This document shows, piece after piece, positions 55,360-64,000 of a stretch of DNA of 64,000 nucleotides. This DNA comes from CAVYGM01 sp963768025 (lineage in GTDB: Bacteria; Bacteroidota; Bacteroidia; Cytophagales; Spirosomataceae): NCBI GenBank assembly GCA_963768025.1, contig CAVYGM010000035.1, forward strand, positions 91,834 to 155,833, given 5' to 3'. Position numbers and translations under genes: made by a program. A model generated the notes under the pieces. The model saw only the letters and a list, made by a program, of their open reading frames with translations. It made no database searches and had not been told where the DNA came from. How positions within the stretch are numbered: the first letter of the stretch is position 1; each line of letters starts with the position of its first letter.

Positions 55360-56763
55360 ATGGACTACCGCATAGAAAAAGATACCATGGGCGAAGTACA
55401 GGTTCCCGCCCATGTATACTGGGGCGCTCAGACCCAACGCTCGATCATGAACTTCCCTATCGCTCAGGATATCAATAAAATGCCGAAGGAAATCATCAAC
55501 GCCTTTGCGTATCTAAAAAAAGCCGCCGCTATCACCAATTACGAGGCGGGTGTACTACCCAAAGAAAAATCGGATCTGATCGGCCAGGTCTGTGACGAAA
55601 TATTGGAAGGGCAGCTAGCCGACCAGTTTCCGCTGGTGGTGTGGCAAACCGGCTCGGGCACGCAGTCGAACATGAACTGCAACGAGGTGATAGCCTACCG
55701 CGGACACGTAATCCAGGGCGGTGACCTTAGCGACAAGCAAAAGTTCCTGCATCCTAACGACGACGTGAACAAGTCGCAGTCGTCTAACGATACCTTCCCT
55801 ACGGCCATGCACATTGCGGCCTACAAGATTCTGATGGAGGTGACCATTCCCGGTATCACCAAACTGCGCGATACCCTAAAAGCTAAGTCCGAGGCCTTCA
55901 AAAATGTGGTAAAAATCGGCCGTACGCACTTCATGGATGCTACGCCGCTGACCCTGGGCCAGGAGTTTTCGGGCTATGCTTCGCAGCTGGATCACGGCCT
56001 GCGGGCTATCAACAATACCCTCGCGCACTTATCCGAACTGGCGCTGGGCGGTACGGCGGTGGGCACCGGCATCAATACACCAGAAGGCTACTCCGAGAAC
56101 GTGGCGGCGCACATCGCCAGCCTGACGGGCCTGCCTTTCATTACCGCCGAGAATAAATTCGAGGCACTTGCCGCCCACGATGCCATCGTAGAAGCCCACG
56201 GGGCACTGAAAACCGTAGCGGTGAGTCTGATGAAAATCGGAAATGACATCCGGATGTTGTCATCGGGTCCGCGCTCGGGCATTGGCGAAATCCATATTCC
56301 GGACAACGAACCCGGTAGCTCCATTATGCCCGGCAAAGTGAACCCTACCCAATGCGAAGCCATGACTATGGTAGCGGCGCAGGTCATGGGCAACGACGTA
56401 GCCATCGGCATCGGCGGCTCCAACGGCCACTTTGAGCTGAATGTGTTCAAGCCCCTGATGGCCTACAACTTCCTGCACTCAGCCCGCCTGATCGGCGATG
56501 TGTGCGTGTCGTTCAACGACAACTGCGCCGTGGGCATCGAGCCCCTGCACGAGAATATCAAAAAGCACGTGAACAACTCGCTGATGCTGGTAACGGCCCT
56601 TAACACAAAGATTGGCTACTACAAAGCCGCCGAAATAGCCCAAACCGCCCACAAAAACGGCTCCACGCTGAAGGAAACCGCCGTCAATCTCGGCTACCTG
56701 ACGCCCGAGGAGTTTGACGAATGGGTGAAGCCAGAAGATATGGTGGGGAAGATTGAAATTTGA
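55360..56763 (+). CDS. fumC: Fumarate hydratase class II
   Basis: 467 residues, the standard FumC length. WQTGSGTQSNMNCNEV (substrate site), SSNDTFPTAMH, HFMDATPLTLGQEFSGYA and the signature GSSIMPGKVNPTQCEA with the catalytic Ser are all present. It hydrates fumarate to L-malate in the TCA cycle. It is a single gene with a terminator downstream. Confidence 0.96.
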   Translation: MDYRIEKDTMGEVQVPAHVYWGAQTQRSIMNFPIAQDINKMPKEIINAFAYLKKAAAITNYEAGVLPKEKSDLIGQVCDEILEGQLADQFPLVVWQTGSGTQSNMNCNEVIAYRGHVIQGGDLSDKQKFLHPNDDVNKSQSSNDTFPTAMHIAAYKILMEVTIPGITKLRDTLKAKSEAFKNVVKIGRTHFMDATPLTLGQEFSGYASQLDHGLRAINNTLAHLSELALGGTAVGTGINTPEGYSENVAAHIASLTGLPFITAENKFEALAAHDAIVEAHGALKTVAVSLMKIGNDIRMLSSGPRSGIGEIHIPDNEPGSSIMPGKVNPTQCEAMTMVAAQVMGNDVAIGIGGSNGHFELNVFKPLMAYNFLHSARLIGDVCVSFNDNCAVGIEPLHENIKKHVNNSLMLVTALNTKIGYYKAAEIAQTAHKNGSTLKETAVNLGYLTPEEFDEWVKPEDMVGKIEI

Positions 56764-56783
56764 ATTTACCTTACTAACAATAT

Positions 56784-56812
56784 AAAGCCTTGCCTTCGGG
56801 TGAGGCTTTTTT
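56784..56812 (+). terminator. Terminator of fumC
   Basis: aaagcct / aggcttt arms (56784-56790, 56803-56809) around a 12-nt loop, followed by T residues; about 20 bp after the fumC stop. Confidence 0.75.
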
Positions 56813-56920
56813 GCATTGCAGCAATTGAGTATCTTTCGTAGCTGTTCCTGCTTTTCTTTACCACAAAAAAGACTCTGCGCAACTCTATGTCATTCTGTGG
56901 TTAAAAACCTGTCTACCGCT

Positions 56921-58276
56921 ATGAAAAAACTACTCTGTCTCTTTCTATTATTAGCCACCCTATCTGCCCAGGCTCAGGAAAACCTCCAAAACCGCGAACT
57001 CGTTTTTCAAAACGTCAACGTGATCCCGATGGATCAGGAGCGGGTACTTACCAACCAAACCGTCACCGTCCGGAACGGCAAAATCACGGCCATCACGGAT
57101 GCTAGCAAGGTCAGGCCTGCCGCGGGTGCCCTCGTGGTGGAGGCTCGTGGCAAGTACCTCATCCCCGGCCTGGCCGAGATGCACGCGCACGTGCCTCCCG
57201 TTGACGACATGGAGCCCATGAAGGAGGTGTTGAAGCTGTTTCTGGCCAATGGCGTCACCACCATCCGGGGTATGCTCGGCCACTCCCTGCACCTGAAACT
57301 TCGCGACCAGATTCGCAGTGGCGAGGTACAGGGTCCGCACTTTTATACCACGGGCCCCTCGTTCAGCGGATTGACTGTCAAAACGCCCGAGGAAGGCGCC
57401 CAACGGGTACGCGATCAGAAGGCCGCCGGTTACGACTATCTCAAACTCCACCCCGGCCTCACGCTCCGCAATTTTAATGCCGTAGCCACTACGGCCAAAG
57501 AAGTGGGCATCCCCTTCGTCGGACACGTCTCGTCGGGGGTAGGGGTATGGCGCGCCATTGAGTCGGGCTATTCGTCCATCGATCACCTGGATGGATTCAT
57601 TGAAGGCCTCATTCCGCCGGATCAGCTCCCCGGCGAGTCCGAAACCGGCCTGTTTGCCATGTTCGTGTCCGAAAAGGCTGACCGTTCTCAGATCCCCAAA
57701 CTCACGCAGGCCTTGAAAGCGCAGAACATTTGGGTGGTACCCACGCAGGCCCTGGCCGAGCGGTGGTTTTCACCCATCCCCCCAAAGGACCTCGACAAGG
57801 CTCCCGAAATGAAGTACATGAACAGCCAAACTCGGGAAGGATGGATCAGGGCCAAACAGAACGTACTGGATAACAAGGCCTACGATGCGGAGGAAATTGA
57901 AAAGTACATTCAGCTACGCCGCGAGTTGATCAAGGCGTGCTATGATGGCGGCGTAGGCCTGCTGCTCGGCTCCGACGGCCCGCAGGTATTCAACGTGCCG
58001 GGCTTTTCGGTACATCATGAGTTGAAGTACCTCGTGGACGCCGGCCTGACGCCTTATCAGGCACTCCGTACCGGGACGGTCAACGTAGCGGAGTACCTGA
58101 ATCAAAGTGCTTCCACGGGTACCATCGCTGTGGGAAAACAGGCCGATCTGGTACTGCTCAACGGCAATCCTTTGCGGGATATCAGCCAGACGACCCGGAT
58201 CGAAGGGGTACTTCTGGGCGACCAATGGATGCCCAAAGGGTATCTGGAAGGAGAGTTAAGGAAGTTGGAGAAGTAA
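56921..58276 (+). CDS. Secreted amidohydrolase family protein
   Basis: 451 residues from the ATG at 56921, with a signal peptide (LCLFLLLATLSAQAQ). The metal-dependent amidohydrolase barrel shows GLAEMHAHVPPVDD (HxH metal ligands), VGHVSSG and IDHLDGF (His ligands) and GLLLGSDGPQVF (the catalytic Asp), with imidazolonepropionase-like end sections (VNVAEYLNQ, GKQADLVLLNGNPL). The substrate, perhaps a peptide or cyclic amide, is unknown. Confidence 0.87.
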   Translation: MKKLLCLFLLLATLSAQAQENLQNRELVFQNVNVIPMDQERVLTNQTVTVRNGKITAITDASKVRPAAGALVVEARGKYLIPGLAEMHAHVPPVDDMEPMKEVLKLFLANGVTTIRGMLGHSLHLKLRDQIRSGEVQGPHFYTTGPSFSGLTVKTPEEGAQRVRDQKAAGYDYLKLHPGLTLRNFNAVATTAKEVGIPFVGHVSSGVGVWRAIESGYSSIDHLDGFIEGLIPPDQLPGESETGLFAMFVSEKADRSQIPKLTQALKAQNIWVVPTQALAERWFSPIPPKDLDKAPEMKYMNSQTREGWIRAKQNVLDNKAYDAEEIEKYIQLRRELIKACYDGGVGLLLGSDGPQVFNVPGFSVHHELKYLVDAGLTPYQALRTGTVNVAEYLNQSASTGTIAVGKQADLVLLNGNPLRDISQTTRIEGVLLGDQWMPKGYLEGELRKLEK

Positions 58277-58408
58277 AGCAGATTGGTGACGACAGTTACG
58301 GGGTACCCCTTGAATCCACTTCCCCAATGTCATAAGCTATTTTTATATTCCATCACCGTCAATCAGACCTCCGCAAAATCCATTCACAGCTAAGTACCAT
58401 TCCTCCCC

Positions 58409-59449
58409 ATGCGAGCCGCAATTTTTGAGCAATTTCAGGGTCCCATCACGATCCAACAGGTACCCGATCCCACCCCCAAACCGCATGGCGTCGTTGTGAA
58501 AGTCAAGGCAACGGGCTTGTGCCGGAGCGACTGGCACGGCTGGATGGGCCACGATAGCGACATCGTACTTCCCCACGTGCCGGGCCACGAACTGGCTGGT
58601 ACCATCGAAGCCCTTGGGAGTGATGTGCGTAATTTCCGGATTGGCGATCGAGTTACGGTTCCCTTTGTGTGCGGTTGCGGGCGTTGCGGTCAGTGTGTTT
58701 CCGGCAATCATCAGGTGTGTGACCACCAATCGCAGCCGGGTTTTACGCACTGGGGTTCATTCGCCGAGTACGTGGCCCTGGATCATGCGGACACCAATCT
58801 GGTTAAGCTCCCGGATGAAATTTCGGACGTCACGGCTTCCATTTTGGGGTGCCGCTTCATTACTTCTTACCGGGCCATTGTGGCTCAGGGAAAAGTCACG
58901 GGCGGTCAGTATGTAGTAGTGCATGGGTGCGGGGGCGTTGGCTTGTCGGCCATCATGATCGCCAATGCCCTGGGAGCCCAGGTGATTGCGGTCGATATTC
59001 ACGAAGATACCCTCGAACTCGCCAGAGAGCTGGGCGCCGTAGCGACAGTCAATGCTTCCCGTAGTACCGACGTGGTGGAACAAATCAAAACGCTCACCCA
59101 CGGCGGCGCTCATGTATCCCTCGATGCTCTGGGCAGCCAGACCACCTGTTTCAATTCCATTGCCAACCTAAGAAAAAGGGGCAGGCACATCCAGGTAGGT
59201 CTGATGACGGGCAGCCACCAGCATCCACAGATTCCCATGGATCAGGTACTGGCCCATGAGCTGGAAATTCTGGGGAGTCATGGTATGCAGGCGCATAAGT
59301 ACCCCGATATGCTGGAAATGATCAGAAGCGGAAAGTTACAGCCCGATAAACTCATCGAAAGAACGATTAGCCTGCAGGAAGCCACGACCGCCCTACCCAA
59401 CATGGATACCTTTGGGAACAAAGGCGTGTTGGTGATCAATTCGTTTTGA
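58409..59449 (+). CDS. Zinc-dependent alcohol dehydrogenase (MDR family)
   Basis: 346 residues. Catalytic zinc ligands lie in TGLCRSDWHGWMGHD and PHVPGHELAGT. Structural zinc ligands are in CGCGRCGQCVSGNHQVC (four Cys). The NAD(P) Rossmann motif is VHGCGGVGLSAIMIANALGA. It oxidises an alcohol or reduces an aldehyde; the substrate is not known. It is a single gene. Confidence 0.92.
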   Translation: MRAAIFEQFQGPITIQQVPDPTPKPHGVVVKVKATGLCRSDWHGWMGHDSDIVLPHVPGHELAGTIEALGSDVRNFRIGDRVTVPFVCGCGRCGQCVSGNHQVCDHQSQPGFTHWGSFAEYVALDHADTNLVKLPDEISDVTASILGCRFITSYRAIVAQGKVTGGQYVVVHGCGGVGLSAIMIANALGAQVIAVDIHEDTLELARELGAVATVNASRSTDVVEQIKTLTHGGAHVSLDALGSQTTCFNSIANLRKRGRHIQVGLMTGSHQHPQIPMDQVLAHELEILGSHGMQAHKYPDMLEMIRSGKLQPDKLIERTISLQEATTALPNMDTFGNKGVLVINSF

Positions 59450-59505
59450 TCATTTGAGTTACTTGTTCCAAAAGCAAATAATGCTACCTAAAATACCTTT
59501 GAGCC

Positions 59506-60051
59506 ATGCAACAGATTGAGCTTACCCTGGAAGAGCAGAGAAAGGATTTTGCCAATAGGAAACTCCTGGCCACCCCCCTGGCCGGACTAATTGTATGGTT
59601 CGTCATTGGGCTGGCGGGTTTGTTTTTCTCCCCCCAGGTTGCCGTTTGGACCTTATTCATCGGCACGGGGAGTATTGTATACCTGGGTATGTTCATCTCC
59701 CGTTTCACCGGCGAGAACTTTCTTGAAAAAAATAAACCCAAGAATGCTTTTGACCATTTGTTTTTCTACACCGTAGGGGAAGCCATCCTGGTGTACTCCA
59801 TTGCCATTCCTTTTTTCATGGTAGATTATACTTCCCTCCCCCTGACGGTGGGTATCCTGACCGGAATCATGTGGGTGCCCCTCACCTGGATTATTCAGCA
59901 TTGGGTAGGTCTATTTCACGGTCTAACCAGAACCATTCTCGTCGTAACGCTCTGGTATCTGCTACCGGCGTATCGGTTTGTCGCTATTCCGTTTGCTATT
60001 GTGCTGATTTATATGGCTACCCTGATCATTCTTAACAATCGAAAAAAATGA
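59506..60051 (+). CDS. Hypothetical multi-pass membrane protein (DUF7010-like)
   Basis: 181 residues with five or six hydrophobic helices (LAGLIVWFVIGLAGLFF, VWTLFIGTGSIVYLGMFI, LPLTVGILTGIMWVPLTWII). The N-terminus (LEEQRKDFANRKLLATPLAG) is soluble. It resembles DUF7010-type membrane proteins from memory; no function is known. Confidence 0.65.
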   Translation: MQQIELTLEEQRKDFANRKLLATPLAGLIVWFVIGLAGLFFSPQVAVWTLFIGTGSIVYLGMFISRFTGENFLEKNKPKNAFDHLFFYTVGEAILVYSIAIPFFMVDYTSLPLTVGILTGIMWVPLTWIIQHWVGLFHGLTRTILVVTLWYLLPAYRFVAIPFAIVLIYMATLIILNNRKK

Positions 60052-60144
60052 ATTTCTGTCACTGGGTTCAGCCCATCCGCAGGCGATTAATGTGCCGGGC
60101 TGATTGATAACTACCTTAACAGAGAAAAGTTAAACCCTGAAAAT

Positions 60145-61452
60145 ATGAAAACTACAAGGTGGAACATACACCTAAAAATATTACTCCTTCCGCTGGTCGT
60201 CCTCCTCTATGCGGGTGCCGCTATGAGTCAAAACGCCCCGACCCTGGTGGCGGGAATTCCGGTAAACTACGATGAAACCAAGGTACCCGCGTATACTCTT
60301 CCCGATCCGTTGGTCCTGCAAAATGGCAAGCCCGTAGAAACTGCAAAAGCCTGGTACCAGAAAAGACGACCGGAGATTCTCAGCCTGTTCGAAAGTGAGC
60401 AGTTTGGGAAAGCACCTAAACGGAGCAAGGCCCGCTACAATGTCTTTGAAAGGGGTACCCTGGTGTTGGATGGCAAGGCTATCCGTAAGCAGGTAACGAT
60501 CTATTTTACCGGGGACACCACCCACTATAAGGCCGACCTACTCCTATACCTCCCGGCCCAAGCCGAAAAGCCCGCGCCGGTAGTATTGCAGGTATCGTTC
60601 TCACCCAATAGTCTGGCGGTAAATGATCCGGGAATACGGGAGGGAATGATGTGGAACCGGGAGGGGAAGCAGGTGCCTACCTCCGAAGGCCGTCGCTTCG
60701 GTACGTTCGACGTTGAAAAATTCATTTCTAACGGCGTCGGGGTAGCAACCATCTACTACGGCGACATCGAGCCCGATTTTCCGCAGGGGCTCCAATACGG
60801 CATCCGGGGACATTATCTAAAACCGGGCAATAAAAAACCAGCCCCCGATGAATGGGGAGCCATTGCCGCCTGGTCGTGGGGGCTGAGCCATGCCATGGAC
60901 TACCTGGAGGCCGATAAGCAGGTGGACGACAAAAAGGTGGCGCTGTACGGCGTATCCCGTTTGGGTAAAACCGTGCTGTGGGCGGGTGCCCAGGACGAAC
61001 GCTTCGGCATGGTGATTGCGAGTTGTTCGGGTGAAGGAGGGGCCGCCCTCTCCCGCCGTCAGTACGGCGAAACCATCAGACACATGACCGATTCCACCCG
61101 GTACGCGTACCAATTCAGCGGCAACCGCGCCACCTATGGCGACGACCCCGCAGCTTCTCCGGTGGATGGACACCTGCTGATTTCGTTGATTGCCCCGCGC
61201 CCCCTGCTTCTGCTGACCGGCGACACCGATAACTGGTCGGACCCAAAAGGAGAATTTGTGGCAGCGGTGGCCGCCGCACCGGTGTATGAGTTGCTTGGCA
61301 AAAAAGGACTAGAAACCGACGTTTGGCCCGCAGCAGGGACGCCGATTTTGAATGATCTAGGCTATTACATGCACGCGGGTGGACACGGCACATTACCCGC
61401 CGACTTTGACATTATCCTCGACTTCATCAAGATGCATTTTTTGGAAAAGTGA
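60145..61452 (+). CDS. Secreted CE15-like glucuronoyl esterase / acetylxylan esterase-like hydrolase
   Basis: 435 residues with a signal peptide (LLLPLVVLLYAGAAMSQ). The alpha/beta-hydrolase has the nucleophile in KVALYGVSRLGKTVLWAGA. CE15 enzymes have GCSRxGK; here Val replaces Cys. SCSGEGGAALSRRQYGE (acid and substrate contacts) and YYMHAGGHGTL (catalytic His) follow. Such enzymes cleave ester bonds between 4-O-methylglucuronic acid of xylan and lignin alcohols. It fits the plant-polysaccharide features elsewhere but stands alone. Confidence 0.82.
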   Translation: MKTTRWNIHLKILLLPLVVLLYAGAAMSQNAPTLVAGIPVNYDETKVPAYTLPDPLVLQNGKPVETAKAWYQKRRPEILSLFESEQFGKAPKRSKARYNVFERGTLVLDGKAIRKQVTIYFTGDTTHYKADLLLYLPAQAEKPAPVVLQVSFSPNSLAVNDPGIREGMMWNREGKQVPTSEGRRFGTFDVEKFISNGVGVATIYYGDIEPDFPQGLQYGIRGHYLKPGNKKPAPDEWGAIAAWSWGLSHAMDYLEADKQVDDKKVALYGVSRLGKTVLWAGAQDERFGMVIASCSGEGGAALSRRQYGETIRHMTDSTRYAYQFSGNRATYGDDPAASPVDGHLLISLIAPRPLLLLTGDTDNWSDPKGEFVAAVAAAPVYELLGKKGLETDVWPAAGTPILNDLGYYMHAGGHGTLPADFDIILDFIKMHFLEK

Positions 61453-61515
61453 TCTAGAAAACCACTACGGTGATGGAACGGAGCTGCTCATTTTACATAC
61501 ACTGGAGAGCAGGGG

Positions 61516-61791
61516 TTGAATTACGAAAAAGTCGGATTTGTTTCAGCTTTATTGCGTGACTTTTATAATAGCCGACACGATGCGAGACAGTTTGAAAACG
61601 TTACAATGGACTGTTTTCGACCAGTCCTCTTACGTGAAAATCACCAGTATCTCGCTGCCAATGAGCTCCCCATATGTAAGGTTTCCGAGTATCTGGGCAT
61701 TAACGACAGTATGATCTACCATTATCGAACCGCCTTGGTTTCACCTACAAACAACCTACAGCTTCGGCGGATCAGAATGCCTATTGGGTAG
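61516..61791 (+). other. Doubtful small ORF (possible degenerate HTH fragment)
   Basis: A 91-codon frame starting with TTG. The middle reads LPICKVSEYLGINDSMIYHY, faintly like a helix-turn-helix, but no family is recognised and the remainder looks unselected. It may be a fragment left by rearrangement near the decayed IS. Confidence 0.2.
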
Positions 61792-61813
61792 GGTGTCCAA
61801 AATTCCAAAAAAA

Positions 61814-62056
61814 TCAGGCGGAATTTAGGACTCTGTTTCTTTTGGTAACCAGGTTTTTAGTCAGGGTGTCAGCCTTCCATTTTTCGATATCACTTAAGCA
61901 AACGCTTTCCAACCATTTTTTAACCCTAGCGGATGGGTCTGGATCGAACCGATTCTGGTTTGTAGCGGTGGAATCTACACGAAACTGGTTACCTCGTAGA
62001 GCTTGTTGGCGGCCTTTTTTGCTTTTTAGGTGCCAAGCAGGGTGAAGCGGATTTCT
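61814..62056 (-). pseudogene. C-terminal fragment of an unknown protein, cut by the IS left flank
   Basis: A minus-strand frame without a start codon reads PAWHLKSKKGRQQALRGNQF, then VDSTATNQNRFDPDPSARVKKW and DIEKWKADTL, ending at the TGA in 61814-61816. It has normal amino-acid composition and looks like the end of a real gene. Upstream, near 62058, begins gaagctgtctgaaaattct, which resembles an IS terminal repeat, so the gene was probably truncated there. Confidence 0.4.
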
Positions 62057-62057
62057 A

Positions 62058-62740
62058 AGAAGCTGTCTGAAAATTCTATGAGCCTAGAAAAAGGCATCTA
62101 AATAAAGGGGAATTTTGTGGTGACTAAACTTCAAAACGACCCTATCAGATGCCTCAGGACAAAAGTAAACAGAAAGCCCGCAAAAAGTACCCTACCGAAC
62201 TTTCTGACCAACAATGGAAACATTTAAAAGCACTCTTACCCATGCCCAACAAACAAGCCGCTGGACCAGGGCGAACTCCGCTTGATCTACGTAAGGTTAT
62301 TACCGGCATTCTTTATTGGATGCGGAGTGGATGCTCTTGGAGCATGCTGCCCCGCGCGGCGTCCGCAATGATTATCCCGATTATAAGAGCGTCTGTCATT
62401 ACTTTAACTCGTGGAGTAAAGAGGGTATTTGGCAACAAATCCATGTCAAGTTGGTCAGTAAAGTACGGAAAAAAGCTGGCCGCAAGAAGAAGCCTACGGC
62501 TTCTTCCATTGACTCACAATCGGTCAAGACGACTTAGATTGGTGTAGACGAGCGTGGCTATGATTCGGGTAAATGTGTGAAAGCGGGGCGCCCCGTGGCG
62601 GCGTAAACGATTCATCCTGGTGGATACACTGGGCTTACTTTAGAAGTTAAGGTAGTAGCCGCAAGCGTGTCCGAAAAAGCAGGAGCCAAACTGCTGATTG
62701 AAAAAATTCGGGCTAACAGCCTGCTTCATCTTCTTATTTC
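62058..62740 (+). mobile_element. Decayed IS5-family insertion sequence
   Basis: The ATG at 62149 opens with YPTELSDQQWKHLKALLPM and DLRKVITGILYWMRSGCSW, the N-terminal DUF4096 part of IS5-type transposases. A frameshift near 62355 is needed to continue as GVRNDYPDYKSVCHYFNSWS and RKKKPTASSIDSQSVKTT. A TAG at 62535 and further shifts interrupt the catalytic half (RRKRFILVDTLGLL, then VVAASVSEKAGAKLLIEKI). It cannot make an active transposase. The putative left terminal repeat is at about 62058; no matching right end was found. Confidence 0.7.
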
Positions 62741-62990
62741 CCAAGGAACTTATCCGGGTCTTGCCGCGCGGCCTTAGGATCTGCTGGTATTGTACTTTTT
62801 GAAGTTAACGATTAACTAACAAATCTAAGAGGCCGCCTTGCATATCTTCATCGTCCTGGCTGTTGCTCAGATAAATGTATAAGCCGATTAGAAGCATGTC
62901 TGACAAAAGGTGGTCGCACTTGCTGGCCTCCCTGAAGTTGAGTATTTAGGAAAAGCATTTCGATGTCTATTTCATAATGACAAAGGTAGA
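62741..62990. other. Non-coding remnant between IS and lipoprotein gene
   Basis: No convincing frame. It probably contains the eroded right end of the IS element. Confidence 0.35.
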
Positions 62991-62994
62991 CGCC

Positions 62995-63738
62995 TCAACA
63001 AACCGTCAACTTCTTTTTTGTGACTACCTGGTCGGTTTTCAAGGCTGGGGCCTTTTGGAAACGTACAAAACGCCGTTCATTTTTTCCGCAAAAGGAGAAG
63101 TTTTCCAACCTACCACAAACCGGAGCAGATGCAACTACGTACAGCCGTGATTTTTTATCAAAATAAAGGCTATTGATCTGGTGACTGGCCGGTAGCGAGA
63201 TTTTGTCGCCTGTTGATGTAACAACGCCAACGGTTTCCACCCAGTTGGGCCCGCTGGCCGGTCCGATGGGTGTAAGGAGAACGTCTATGCTGTACTCGGT
63301 GCCCGAAGCAGATTGTACGTGGCTAAGCGGAATTTCCAACAAGCAGCTTTCACTCGAAAAGCAGCGGTACGTTTGCCAGCTTACTCCCTGATCTACACTA
63401 AAATACTCTGGGCTTAGACGCATAGGCTTTGGTAAGGGCACCACTCCACTGAGTAGTGAGAGCAAACAGCGTGTCCTTGCGGCTGTTATGCTAAAAAGCC
63501 AGTTGTTGTCATTGTAATTTGCTTTTGTAGGTTTTGCCCTTGTCCTTTGTCTGGTGTATATGTGGACCCGTGGTAATGACGAGGGTACCGTCAATATCAC
63601 CGTATACCCTTTTGATATCTCTTGCTTCGGAGCGGTAAGCGCATACCAATCTTCGTAGTCAGGTTGAGCTGGTTTGGGCGCATTGCGCTGGCAGGCAGTA
63701 AGTACGATCATGAGGAGGAAAGTGAGTCTATTTTTCAT
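62995..63738 (-). CDS. Hypothetical lipoprotein
   Basis: 247 residues from the ATG at 63736-63738: MKNRLTFLLMIVLTACQ, a lipoprotein signal with lipobox LTAC (Cys16). The C-terminal half has beta-strand character (INSLYFDKKSRLYVVAS, NWVETVGVVTSTGD) reminiscent of BNR/propeller repeats. It has several Cys residues (CFSSESC, CGRLENFSFC). It is not assigned to a family. An upstream GTG- or ATG-like extension to 63795 is possible but lacks the lipobox at the right distance. Confidence 0.6.
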   Translation of the reverse strand: MKNRLTFLLMIVLTACQRNAPKPAQPDYEDWYALTAPKQEISKGYTVILTVPSSLPRVHIYTRQRTRAKPTKANYNDNNWLFSITAARTRCLLSLLSGVVPLPKPMRLSPEYFSVDQGVSWQTYRCFSSESCLLEIPLSHVQSASGTEYSIDVLLTPIGPASGPNWVETVGVVTSTGDKISLPASHQINSLYFDKKSRLYVVASAPVCGRLENFSFCGKNERRFVRFQKAPALKTDQVVTKKKLTVC

Positions 63739-63985
63739 AAGGCCGGATAACAAGTTTGCTTTAAAATAAGGTGACTTCTGATACCTACGATACATTAAGG
63801 TTATTCTTAATCAAGGGTTAATATAGCCACCCGCTACCGAATTTAATCGAATAGCCCATGTCGTACTTTTCACTACCAGCACGAAGTTTTCTGGTTTCCT
63901 TATCCCCTAATTTTATACAAAACACCAAACCGGATGAGGTTGGATTTCACACGCGTCCGCTCGACGTGGCTTACTAATATCCCGA

Positions 63986-64000
63986 ATGAAAAAATCAAAA
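63986..64000 (+). CDS. Possible start of a gene running off the window
   Basis: ATGAAAAAATCAAAA at the very end could be the first five codons (MKKSK) of a gene. There is too little sequence to say more. Confidence 0.2.

Noticed and set aside
1..64000. tRNA, rRNA, riboswitch or replication origin
   Set aside because: I scanned intergenic regions by eye and saw no cloverleaf with conserved T-loop, rRNA segment, known riboswitch core or DnaA-box cluster. A covariance-model scan would be needed to exclude small RNAs.

Overview
The window looks like a chromosomal segment of a Bacteroidota bacterium, most likely Cytophagales (Spirosomaceae-like). The evidence is a secreted protein with a type IX secretion type-B sorting domain (37814-40210), DUF2911 and GH127 proteins, a TTG-N20-TATCTTTG promoter before rplU of the TTG...TAnnTTTG type known from this phylum, and short palindromic intergenic repeats. 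The hexamer GGTACC is strikingly common, mostly as a Gly-Thr codon pair.

Layout. 1-4.7 kb: a CPA1 Na+/H+ antiporter cut by the window edge, a DUF389 membrane protein and an acyl-CoA dehydrogenase. 5.1-5.7 kb: a VapBC-like toxin-antitoxin pair whose two start regions look damaged. 5.9-28.5 kb: a carbohydrate island with an FGGY (glycerol-kinase-like) kinase, a GH127 beta-L-arabinofuranosidase-like enzyme, a DeoR regulator, an L-fucose-isomerase-family protein, a secreted CE1-type esterase, a transketolase split into two genes, four secreted nucleoside-hydrolase-like proteins (one IunH-type, three Sde182/DUF1593-type) and an Rbs-type ABC importer (RbsB, DUF2291, RbsA, RbsC). Together these suggest extracellular release of a furanose-type pentose, import, isomerisation, phosphorylation and transketolase cleavage; ribose or the branched sugar apiose are candidates (inference).

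Two paralogous NLR-like genes lie at 9.8-13.0 kb and 32.1-35.1 kb (receptor-like N-terminal domain, NB-ARC ATPase, tandem 48-residue TPR repeats). The second sits in a compact island (28.9-36.2 kb) with a divergent membrane protein (SLOG, transmembrane, two TrkA-N/RCK, RyR) and a downstream nucleoside-2-deoxyribosyltransferase-like (DRHyd/TIR-like) protein. This is the best candidate for an undescribed nucleotide-signal-based immune system. The TPR units are almost identical at DNA level within and between the two loci, and both genes share an upstream inverted repeat.

37-61.5 kb is ordinary core genome: T9SS cargo, NifU-like protein, ribosomal L27/L21, thioredoxin-fold proteins, SMP-30, diacylglycerol kinase, a nucleoside:H+ symporter-like MFS protein, exonuclease III, RluE-like pseudouridine synthase, PAS protein, OmpA-like protein, ECF sigma factor, SurE, lipid kinase, an outer-membrane barrel, fumarase, amidohydrolase, zinc alcohol dehydrogenase and a CE15-like esterase. 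61.5-63 kb holds gene fragments and a decayed IS5-type transposase, then a lipoprotein gene.

Caveat: at least eighteen single- or few-base frameshifts can be recognised by protein homology, nearly all between 7 and 37 kb, with only one clear case between 37.8 and 61.5 kb. They may be true decay of an accessory region or local assembly errors. Genes hit once are listed as CDS and those hit repeatedly mostly as pseudogenes, with the reconstructed function given.
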